Assembly (NCBI GenBank): GCA_028290765.1 | Contig: JAQGJF010000974.1 | Location: forward strand, 1-8,672 | Direction: 5' to 3' | From: Tardiphaga sp. | Lineage (GTDB): Bacteria; Pseudomonadota; Alphaproteobacteria; Rhizobiales; Xanthobacteraceae | Length of the DNA stretch: 8,672 nt | Shown here: one piece after another, positions 1 to 7,508 of the stretch | Layout of the letters: each line of letters opens with the position of its first letter | How positions within the stretch are numbered: the stretch's first letter is position 1 | The notes under the pieces: model-generated | The model's input: only the letters and a program-made list of their open reading frames with translations | Told to the model about the DNA's origin: nothing | The model's database searches: none | Position numbers and translations under genes: made by a program

Positions 1-982
<982 letters not shown>

Positions 983-1094
983 TCAGACTCTCCTTAGTGG
1001 GCGTTTCCCAGAATTCACTGGAGCATATTCAACGGCACGGCATAGCGCTGCGACCGACGACGCTCTGGCGGGGCACGGTCTAACACGGATGTTT

Positions 1095-1112
1095 GCCTGC
1101 GGAAACGCAGGC
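1095..1112. repeat. Perfect 7-bp hairpin with GAAA loop between mrp and the TRAP receptor gene
   Basis: The arms GCCTGCG (1095-1101) and CGCAGGC (1106-1112) pair perfectly around the loop GAAA. In the minus-strand transcript, read through from mrp towards the receptor gene, the loop is TTTC and the sequence after the stem is AAAC. There is no U-tract, so this is not a canonical intrinsic terminator. It could be a weak terminator, a processing site or part of the receptor gene leader. The 203-bp gap (983-1185) holds nothing else I can assign apart from the receptor's ribosome binding site and a longer-range inverted repeat that shares bases 1110-1112. Confidence 0.5.
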
Positions 1113-1185
1113 GGGCCGATCACGGCGCCAATTAAACGAAAGTTGAATGTGGCAAATCCCTCAGGTCCGGCCCGCCAAAATCGCT

Positions 1186-2340
<1,155 letters not shown>

Positions 2341-2347
2341 ACCGTAT

Positions 2348-2352
2348 CTCCT
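2348..2352 (-). promoter_or_regulatory. Ribosome binding site that sets the TTG start of mrp
   Basis: AGGAG on the minus strand lies 7 nt before TTG at 2340-2338. It falls inside the open frame that would start at the ATG at 2379-2377, so that longer start would place the best ribosome site within the coding sequence. I therefore take TTG as the start. Confidence 0.75.
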
Positions 2353-2472
2353 GATTGCCGGCCTGGATTCAAACCGCACATAGAGCTATTCCCGCCCCGT
2401 GCATACCGGTTTATGCAGCCATCAGGTTTACGCAAGGGCGCCGGACGCCGGGCGCTCGGCCAAATCTGGGCT

Positions 2473-2862
2473 TCAGCCCTGTTCCTTGGCGGCCTCGTAG
2501 TTCAGTTCGATCATCACGCCGTTGGGATCGCGGACGAAAATCTGCCACAACTCGCCACCCGGCACCTGGCGGGTATCGAACGCCATACCCTTGGACTGCA
2601 GCCGCTGCTTCATGCCGTTGAAATCACGGCTCGCGAAGGCGACATGGTGGACCACGCCGGAATCGGGCTTTTGCGCCTCGCCGGTCGCTGAAATATCCAC
2701 CAGATGCACCACCGCGCGGCCCTCGCTGTACATCCACGCCCCCGGAAACGCGAAGTTGGGCCGGTCGCCATTTTGCAGCCCCAGAATGTCCTCGTAGAAC
2801 CTCACGGTGTCACCGAGCTGACGGGTTCGGATATTGAAATGGTCGAGCATGCCCACGCTCAT
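2473..2862 (-). CDS. VOC-superfamily (glyoxalase/bleomycin-resistance fold) protein
   Basis: A 129-residue single-module VOC protein with paired beta-alpha-beta-beta-beta units, expected to be cytosolic and to act as a dimer with a divalent metal. The first unit begins MLDHFNIRT (5-13) with helix DTVRFYEDILGL (18-29). The second begins GVVHHVAFASRD (69-80) and ends with RDPNGVMIELNYE (111-123). Candidate metal ligands are His8, His72 or His73, and Glu119; His53 sits where the fourth ligand often lies. This pattern fits lyases, isomerases, extradiol dioxygenases and fosfomycin/bleomycin-resistance proteins, and the sequence does not decide between them. GGGAG at 2872-2876, 9 nt upstream, supports the first ATG over the internal Met5. 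It is divergent from the dehydrogenase at 3020, with a shared 157-bp promoter gap. The 132-bp gap downstream, before mrp, has no clear terminator. Substrate unknown. Confidence 0.88.
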   Translation of the reverse strand: MSVGMLDHFNIRTRQLGDTVRFYEDILGLQNGDRPNFAFPGAWMYSEGRAVVHLVDISATGEAQKPDSGVVHHVAFASRDFNGMKQRLQSKGMAFDTRQVPGGELWQIFVRDPNGVMIELNYEAAKEQG

Positions 2863-3019
2863 GCGACGTCACTCCCAATGATTTTGCCCAGTGTTTTTGA
2901 AACCTTGATTATCGGGTCATTCTAGCACAAAACCGTGCCCGCCCGCCAATCTGGGGCCTCCAAAGACATGGTTCGGCAGTTCCGACAGCAACGGCCGACG
3001 AAAACCCAAGGTAACAAAT
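2863..3019. promoter_or_regulatory. Divergent intergenic region expected to hold two promoters
   Basis: This gap separates a leftward gene (VOC protein) from a rightward gene (dehydrogenase), so both promoters should lie here. Bases 2880-2935 are noticeably AT-richer than the flanks. They contain TTGAAA on the plus strand and GATAAT on the minus strand, but I found no well-spaced -35/-10 pair on either strand. It is reported as a promoter-bearing gap only by gene arrangement. The dehydrogenase has a modest CAAGG at 3007-3011. Confidence 0.4.
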
Positions 3020-3889
3020 ATGGCTAAAGTCGCTTTTCTCGGTCTCGGCGTCATGGGCTTTCCCATGGCGGGACACCTTGCCGCCAAGGGCGGCCATGAG
3101 GTGACGGTATTCAACCGCACGCCGGCCAAGGCGAAGGCTTGGGCCGAAAAATTCGGTGGACGCACCGCTTCGACGCCCAAGGCCGCCGCCGAAGGTCAGG
3201 ATTTCGTGATGGCCTGCGTCGGCAACGACGATGACCTTCGCGCCATCACGATCGGCGCCGATGGCGCGTTCGCGGGCATGAAAGCCGGCAGCGTGTTTGT
3301 CGATCACACCACCGCCTCGGCGGAAGTCGCACGCGAACTCGACAAGGCAGCCACCAAAGCCGGCTTCAAGTTCATCGACGCCCCGGTGTCGGGCGGCCAG
3401 GCCGGCGCGGAGAATGGCGCCCTGACGGTGATGTGCGGCGGCAGCGAGGACGTCTACAAGCGTGCCGAACCGGTCATCATGGCCTACGCCAAGATGTGCA
3501 AGCTGCTGGGACCCGCCGGTTCCGGCCAATTGACCAAGATGGTCAATCAGATCTGCATTGCCGGGCTGGTCGAAGCGCTCTCCGAAGGAATCCATTTCGC
3601 GAAAAAAGCGGGACTTGATGTCAACGCGGTGGTGGAGACCATTTCGAAGGGCGCCGCGCAGTCGTGGCAGATGGACAACCGTTACAAGACCATGAACGAC
3701 GGCAAGTTCGATTTCGGCTTCGCGGTTGAATGGATGCGCAAGGATCTCTCGATCTGTCTGGCCGAGGCGCGACGCAACGGCGCCAGCCTGCCGGTCACCA
3801 GCCTCGTCGATGCGTTCTACTCGGAAGTCGAGAAGATGGGCGGACGCCGCTGGGATACGTCGAGCCTTCTCGCACGGCTCGAACGTTAA
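3020..3889 (+). CDS. Beta-hydroxyacid dehydrogenase (3-hydroxyisobutyrate / glyoxylate-succinate semialdehyde reductase family)
   Basis: Soluble NAD(P)-dependent oxidoreductase of 289 residues, the full length for the family. It interconverts a small beta-hydroxyacid and its semialdehyde. The N-terminal Rossmann domain has GLGVMGFPMAGHL (8-20). The substrate loop DAPVSGGQAGAENGALTVM (120-138) is the family signature. The helical C-terminal domain carries the expected catalytic Lys173 in GSGQLTKMVNQ (167-177), with Asn177 one turn on and Lys241 in WMRKDL. After beta-strand 2 the sequence is FNRT, and Arg33 is placed to contact a 2'-phosphate. This suggests NADP(H) and favours a reductase role (glyoxylate, succinic semialdehyde or tartronate semialdehyde) over a valine-catabolic 3-hydroxyisobutyrate dehydrogenase; that choice is inference. 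No valine-catabolism or glyoxylate genes lie beside it. It is monocistronic, since a strong terminator follows 14 bases after the stop. Confidence 0.93.
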   Translation: MAKVAFLGLGVMGFPMAGHLAAKGGHEVTVFNRTPAKAKAWAEKFGGRTASTPKAAAEGQDFVMACVGNDDDLRAITIGADGAFAGMKAGSVFVDHTTASAEVARELDKAATKAGFKFIDAPVSGGQAGAENGALTVMCGGSEDVYKRAEPVIMAYAKMCKLLGPAGSGQLTKMVNQICIAGLVEALSEGIHFAKKAGLDVNAVVETISKGAAQSWQMDNRYKTMNDGKFDFGFAVEWMRKDLSICLAEARRNGASLPVTSLVDAFYSEVEKMGGRRWDTSSLLARLER

Positions 3890-3903
3890 TTGGTATGGCG
3901 CTG

Positions 3904-3940
3904 CGCGGCCGGTATCGGGAAACCGGCCGCGTATTTCATT
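3904..3940 (+). terminator. Intrinsic terminator after the dehydrogenase gene
   Basis: A perfect 10-bp GC-rich stem, CGCGGCCGGT (3904-3913) with ACCGGCCGCG (3922-3931), encloses an 8-nt loop and is followed directly by the T-rich run TATTTCATTTTTATAAG. This is a textbook rho-independent terminator. It isolates the dehydrogenase from the kinase gene downstream. Confidence 0.85.
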
Positions 3941-4021
3941 TTTATAAGCAAATTCAATTATTTAGATAGATTTCCGATCAAATTTGCCATCTGTGACGTC
4001 GGTCACCATTCGGCGATTATT

Positions 4022-4038
4022 AACCGGATTATCCGGTT
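4022..4038. promoter_or_regulatory. Inverted repeat AACCGGA-tta-TCCGGTT upstream of the histidine kinase
   Basis: A perfect 7-bp inverted repeat with a 3-bp centre lies about 85 bp before the kinase start. It sits in an AT-rich leader (3932-4060) that probably contains the kinase promoter. Its size and symmetry suit a dimeric transcription factor, but no regulator family is indicated and no -35/-10 pair could be placed with confidence. A short RNA hairpin is the alternative reading. Confidence 0.35.
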
Positions 4039-4122
4039 CTTTAAGGCACCTCTTAATGATTTGGCGCCAGAAATAGCTGCCGCGGAATTTCGCGCGGCTG
4101 CGTCCAGGATTTGTGTTCGTTG

Positions 4123-5727
4123 ATGAGTGAGCCCGCCGATAAACCCGAAGTGGTTCAGCTTCCGGTTGAGTCCGCTGTTGCCGCACCGGCGCGCAACCGC
4201 CGGGTCGCGGCGCAGCGGGTTCGCGAGGCCCGCGATCGGCTGACGTCGACCAGCGGCACGCGCCCCGCCTTCGATCGCGAACTGCTTCGACAATACGCCC
4301 AGACACGGTTGTCGGCATCGCTGGTCGTGATGCTGCTGGTGGTGGCGACCGGTCTCCTGTTCAGTCTCTGGATCAAGCCGCTCTCGGCAGCGGCCTGGAC
4401 CTGCGGCATCCTCTGCCTGCACGCCGTCATCATCCGCAACTGCAATCGTTTTCTGGATGAGGCGCCCTCTCCTGCCGGCACCCGCAAATGGCGGATGCGA
4501 TTTGTGCTGCTCGATCTGCTGTACGGCGTGTGCTGGACCATCATCCTGATTCATCCCACCAGCGTCGATGTGGTGTCGAACACGCTGATGATGTTCCTGA
4601 TGCTGCTGGTGGTCGCGGTATCGAGCATGCTGGCGGCAAGCCTGCCGATCGCGGCCTTCGCGGCCACCGCGCCGGTCACGCTGGGGATTGCCGCGAATTT
4701 TGCGCTGCGCGGCACCTTCGACAACTACATCCTCGCCATGATCGCGGTAGCCGCGGAAGGGTATTTCGCCCTGCTGGCGCATCGGCTCCATTCGACGACG
4801 CTGGCAACGCTGGAAGCCCGCGCCGAAAAGGACGCGCTGATCGGCGAACTCGAGCAGGCCAAGGCGATTTCGGACGAGGCCCGGCATCGCGCCGAAGCCG
4901 CCAATGTCGCCAAATCGCGGTTCCTGGCGCAGATGAGCCACGAACTGCGAACGCCGCTCAACGCCATCCTCGGGTTTTCCGAAGTGATGAAGAGCGAGAT
5001 TTTCGGCGCCCATGCCGTGGCGGTCTACAAGGACTATTCCGCCGACATCCATAATTCCGGCGTGCATCTGTTGAACCTGATCAACGAGATCCTGGACCTG
5101 TCGCGGATCGAGGCCGGACGCTACGAACTCAACGAAGAGGCGGTCTCGCTGGTGCATGTCGTCGCCGACTGCCATCATCTGTTGAAGCTGCGCGCCTCCA
5201 GCCGCGGCATCACCATTCACGAAGTGTTCGAGCAAGGCATGCCGCGGATCTGGGGCGACGAGCGCGCCACGCGGCAGATCGTGCTCAACCTGCTGTCGAA
5301 CTCGATCAAGTTCACCCCGCAAGGCGGAGAGATCTGGCTCAAGGTGGGATGGACCGCCTCGGGCGGACAATATCTCAGCGTCAAGGACACCGGATCCGGC
5401 ATCGCCGAGGACGAGATTCCGATCGTGCTGGCGTCGTTCGGCCAGGGCTCCAACTCGATCAAATCCGCCGAACAGGGCGCCGGCCTCGGGCTGCCGATCG
5501 CCAAGAGCCTGATCGACATGCACGGCGGAACGTTCACCTTGAAATCCAAGATCCGCATCGGCACCGAAGTCATCATCACCTTCCCGCCGGAACGCGTGAT
5601 GTCGGCGCTGGCGCCGATGGCCGAGGAGGCCCCGTCCCTGCAACCCGAGACCTATGACACCGCTGTCGGCGAGGAACGGCATCGGGCCCGCAACAAACCG
5701 ATCATGAGCGCCGGCACCGGCCTATAG
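4123..5727 (+). CDS. Membrane sensor histidine kinase with a PleC/DivJ/PdhS-like catalytic core
   Basis: A 534-residue inner-membrane two-component kinase. Residues 1-60 are polar and probably cytosolic. Residues ~64-220 hold about six hydrophobic helices (near 64-84, 88-106, 126-144, 152-171, 173-194 and 202-220) with little periplasmic sequence, so the signal may be sensed in the membrane. A charged coiled linker (~225-265) leads to the HisKA domain, with phospho-acceptor His273 in MSHELRTPLNAILGFSEVMK. The HATPase_c domain has N-box Asn393 in LLSNSIKF, the G1 box DTGSG (422-426), FGQGSNSIKSAEQGAG (439-454) and the G2 box GAGLGL (452-457). All catalytic residues are present. The H-box and the FGQGSN...GLGLPIAKSL block are typical of kinases that act on DivK. 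The last ~40 residues look unstructured. No response regulator lies next to it. ATG 4123 is chosen over upstream TTG codons; the only ribosome-site match is AGGA at 4106-4109, which is weakly spaced. Confidence 0.92.
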   Translation: MSEPADKPEVVQLPVESAVAAPARNRRVAAQRVREARDRLTSTSGTRPAFDRELLRQYAQTRLSASLVVMLLVVATGLLFSLWIKPLSAAAWTCGILCLHAVIIRNCNRFLDEAPSPAGTRKWRMRFVLLDLLYGVCWTIILIHPTSVDVVSNTLMMFLMLLVVAVSSMLAASLPIAAFAATAPVTLGIAANFALRGTFDNYILAMIAVAAEGYFALLAHRLHSTTLATLEARAEKDALIGELEQAKAISDEARHRAEAANVAKSRFLAQMSHELRTPLNAILGFSEVMKSEIFGAHAVAVYKDYSADIHNSGVHLLNLINEILDLSRIEAGRYELNEEAVSLVHVVADCHHLLKLRASSRGITIHEVFEQGMPRIWGDERATRQIVLNLLSNSIKFTPQGGEIWLKVGWTASGGQYLSVKDTGSGIAEDEIPIVLASFGQGSNSIKSAEQGAGLGLPIAKSLIDMHGGTFTLKSKIRIGTEVIITFPPERVMSALAPMAEEAPSLQPETYDTAVGEERHRARNKPIMSAGTGL

Positions 5728-5728
5728 C

Positions 5729-5752
5729 CTGAACGCTTGCGCAAGCGTTCAG
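5729..5752. repeat. Perfect 24-bp palindrome between the kinase and DUF1289 genes
   Basis: The half-site CTGAACGCTTGC (5729-5740) is followed without a spacer by its exact reverse complement (5741-5752). It begins one base after the kinase stop codon and ends 20 bp before the DUF1289 ATG. As RNA it folds into a 10-bp stem closed by the loop GCGC. No U-tract follows (AACCGCTTCAAT), so a canonical terminator is doubtful. It could be an operator, a rho-dependent end or an RNA-processing stem. Confidence 0.8.
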
Positions 5753-5772
5753 AACCGCTTCAATATCCTGAC

Positions 5773-5976
5773 ATGAGCAAAGACACGCCGTGCATCGCAG
5801 TTTGCATCATCGATCCCAGAACCAGCCTCTGTTTGGGCTGTGGACGCACCTTGCCGGAAATCGCGCGCTGGCACCGGATCGAAAGCGCCGAGCGGCTGGC
5901 CATCATGGCGCAACTGCCGGCGCGAATGACCGACGCCGGCCTGGCGCCGCTGTCGGCGACCGCCGCAAAAAACTGA
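5773..5976 (+). CDS. DUF1289 small four-cysteine protein
   Basis: A 67-residue cytosolic protein of the DUF1289 family. Four cysteines, Cys7, Cys11, Cys20 and Cys23 (PCIAVC, then CLGCGRT), form a compact CxxxC-x8-CxxC cluster that probably binds zinc or an Fe-S cluster. The following segment LPEIARWHRIESAER (28-42) is the conserved family helix. Its biochemical role is not known. I chose the ATG where the family homology begins. There is no clear Shine-Dalgarno sequence, and an alternative TTG 36 nt upstream falls inside the palindrome and adds unconserved residues. The aspartic-protease gene begins 28 bp downstream on the same strand, and the two probably share a transcript. Confidence 0.85.
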   Translation: MSKDTPCIAVCIIDPRTSLCLGCGRTLPEIARWHRIESAERLAIMAQLPARMTDAGLAPLSATAAKN

Positions 5977-5995
5977 CCCCACGCCAATTCATGAC

Positions 5996-5998
5996 AGG
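5996..5998 (+). promoter_or_regulatory. Short ribosome binding site for the GTG-started protease gene
   Basis: AGG (within ACAGGTG) lies 6 nt before GTG at 6005-6007. No in-frame ATG is available nearby, because the ATG at 5991 is in another frame and meets a stop at 6006. The GTG start also gives a clean N-terminal membrane anchor. Confidence 0.5.
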
Positions 5999-6004
5999 TG
6001 CGCT

Positions 6005-6511
6005 GTGAGCCGCATTCTCCTCATCGTCGCCATGCTGGCCGCGACCGCCGGTGCCGTGCTGGCTTATGGCGATCCACATCAGATCGCAAAGGCGAGTACT
6101 CTTGTATCCGGCATGCTGCGAAAACCGGCGCCAGCCCGCGCCGTGCAGATTTCGCGCGGAAAAGGCGGTGAGTTCGCGCTACGGGCCACGATCAACGGCG
6201 TGCATGCGCTGTTGGTGATCGACTCCGGCGCGAGATCCGTGGTGCTGACCTTCGAAACCGCCAAGGCCGCCGGACTGCCGCTGGAGTTGCTCGATTACAA
6301 CGTCGATGTCGAGACCGCCGGCGGTCATACCAAGGCCGCACGCCTGACCCTCGATCGCCTGGCGATCGGCAGACTGGTGGAACGTTCGGTCCCCGCTCTT
6401 GTGGTTCCGCGCGGCCAGATGAAGACCAACCTGCTCGGCATGAGTTTTCTCGACCGGCTGGAAAGCTGGGAAGTGCGCGCCGACAGTTTGATGCTGCGCG
6501 GCTATCCGTAG
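6005..6511 (+). CDS. Membrane-anchored retropepsin-like aspartic protease (TIGR02281-type, clan AA)
   Basis: A 168-residue protein beginning at GTG. Residues 4-20 (ILLIVAMLAATAGAVLA) form one hydrophobic helix, either a signal anchor or a signal peptide, which would place the rest in the periplasm. Residues ~55-168 form a single retropepsin-type lobe. The catalytic motif is VIDSGARS (71-78, Asp73), preceded by the strand GEFALRATINGVHALL. The C-terminal family signature is LLGMSFLDRLESWEV (143-157). As in retroviral proteases, a single Asp per chain implies that a dimer is needed for activity. The motif is DSG rather than the more usual DTG; Ser is accepted at that position in known aspartic proteases. 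Arg77 replaces the usual small residue just after it, which could alter the flap or active-site edge. The substrate is unknown. It forms a likely two-gene unit with the DUF1289 gene. Confidence 0.85.
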   Translation: MSRILLIVAMLAATAGAVLAYGDPHQIAKASTLVSGMLRKPAPARAVQISRGKGGEFALRATINGVHALLVIDSGARSVVLTFETAKAAGLPLELLDYNVDVETAGGHTKAARLTLDRLAIGRLVERSVPALVVPRGQMKTNLLGMSFLDRLESWEVRADSLMLRGYP

Positions 6512-6535
6512 CAGCCGCTCAGCCGCGCCTCGTTT
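6496..6535 (+). terminator. Possible terminator overlapping the protease stop codon
   Basis: GCGCGGCT (6496-6503) pairs perfectly with AGCCGCGC (6521-6528) across a 17-nt loop that contains the TAG stop, and CTCGTTTAT follows. The 8-bp GC stem is convincing, but the loop is long and the T-run weak. It sits in the 40-bp gap between convergent genes, where a terminator is expected. Confidence 0.4.
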
Positions 6536-6551
6536 ATCCGACGATCGCGCT

Positions 6552-7508
6552 TCATAGATCCAGCACCAATCGATCCGTCGCCGATCCGGCCACGCAAACC
6601 ATCAGGCTCCGCTGGCGTTCGGCCGCGGACAGCACGCGGTCGCGATGCACCGGCGTCCCTTCGAGCCAATCGACCTTGCACGATCCGCAGATGCCGCCGC
6701 AGCAAGACGCGGGAATATCGATGCCGAGATCGAGGAGGGCTGCGAGCATGGTCTGCCCGGGCTCGACACGAGTCTCCAGATTCGATCGCGACAGAGCCAG
6801 CGTATAAGGCTTCGCGTTGGGATCGACCGGCAATGCCGGCGGCACGAAACGCTCGACATGCACCCGCTCGTCCGGCCAGTCCCGCGTCGCCTGTTCGAAA
6901 TCGTCGATCATGCTCTGCGGACCGCAACAACCGAGCCCGACATCGGACAACGGCCGGCCGACCAGCGCTGCGATTTCCGGCCGACTCACGACGGCGGTAT
7001 TGTGAATCACCAGATGTCCGGATTTCAGCAGCGGCGCCAGCAAGCCGGCCAACGGCGGCTCGCCCCTCGCCATCAGATGCAATGTGAATTTCGGACGCCT
7101 CATCCGCTTCAGATAGGCTGCCGCCGACAAGAACGGCGTTACCCCGATGCCGCCAGCGACAAAAGCGAATCGCGAGACGTCTTCGGAAAGATCGAGCCCG
7201 CCGCGCGGCAGCGTCACGCCGATCGTGTCTCCGACTTTGACCTCATCATGCAATTTCATCGAGCCGCCGCGCCCGGCGCGTTCGCGTTTGACCGCGACCA
7301 GATAACGCCTGTTGTCGGCGGGGTCGTTGCACAGCGAATAGGTCCGGACCAAGCCGCCAGGCAAATGCAGGTCGATATGCGCACCCGGCCGAAACGGCGG
7401 AAGCTCCCAGCGATCGGGATCAACCAGCGAAAACAGCTTGATGTCTGTTCCGCCATCCTCGATATTTTCGACGATGGTTTTGACAGTCGTGATCGGCGCC
7501 ACTTTCAT
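6552..7508 (-). CDS. PDR/VanB-type flavin and 2Fe-2S oxidoreductase
   Basis: A 318-residue cytosolic electron-transfer protein of the phthalate dioxygenase reductase family. It takes hydride from NAD(P)H onto a flavin and passes single electrons to a plant-type 2Fe-2S cluster. Domain order: flavin domain (~5-105) with RTYSL (55-59) and the phosphate-contact segment GRGGS (79-83); NAD(P) domain (~110-225) with VAGGIGVTPFL (117-127) and CCGPQSM (194-200); C-terminal ferredoxin domain (~233-318) with cluster ligands Cys269, Cys274, Cys277 and Cys305. Cys270 replaces the Glu common after the first ligand. The family tail HRDRVLS...LVLDL is intact. The open frame runs upstream to 7976, but that part is the MOSC gene read in another frame. 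The ATG at 7508 overlaps the MOSC stop by one base (TGATG), so translation is probably coupled. GGAA lies at 7515-7518. No Rieske oxygenase gene is adjacent, so the MOSC protein is the likeliest electron acceptor. Confidence 0.9.
   Translation of the reverse strand: MKVAPITTVKTIVENIEDGGTDIKLFSLVDPDRWELPPFRPGAHIDLHLPGGLVRTYSLCNDPADNRRYLVAVKRERAGRGGSMKLHDEVKVGDTIGVTLPRGGLDLSEDVSRFAFVAGGIGVTPFLSAAAYLKRMRRPKFTLHLMARGEPPLAGLLAPLLKSGHLVIHNTAVVSRPEIAALVGRPLSDVGLGCCGPQSMIDDFEQATRDWPDERVHVERFVPPALPVDPNAKPYTLALSRSNLETRVEPGQTMLAALLDLGIDIPASCCGGICGSCKVDWLEGTPVHRDRVLSAAERQRSLMVCVAGSATDRLVLDL

Noticed and set aside
2341..2472. Possible hairpins in the gap between the VOC and mrp genes (GCATA/TATGC at 2401-2416 and GC-rich repeats near 2437-2455)
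   Set aside because: Stems are 5 bp or less or imperfect, with no T-run on the minus strand. This is no better than expected in GC-rich DNA.
4041..4056. CtrA-like site TTAA...TTAA upstream of the kinase
   Set aside because: The spacer is 8 bp, not the 7 bp of the CtrA consensus, and flanking bases do not improve the match. Too weak to call despite the attractive link to a DivJ/PleC-like kinase.
4111..4122. Upstream TTG starts for the kinase (4111 and 4120)
   Set aside because: TTG 4111 is only 1 nt from AGGA. TTG 4120 has better spacing than the ATG but adds one residue and uses a rarer codon; the choice between 4120 and 4123 is not fully settled.
4003..5682. 559-codon open frame on the minus strand opposite the histidine kinase
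   Set aside because: It is an antisense shadow of a GC-rich gene. Its translation is Arg/Gly/His-rich, shows no domain motifs and has no ribosome site, while the plus frame holds every kinase motif.
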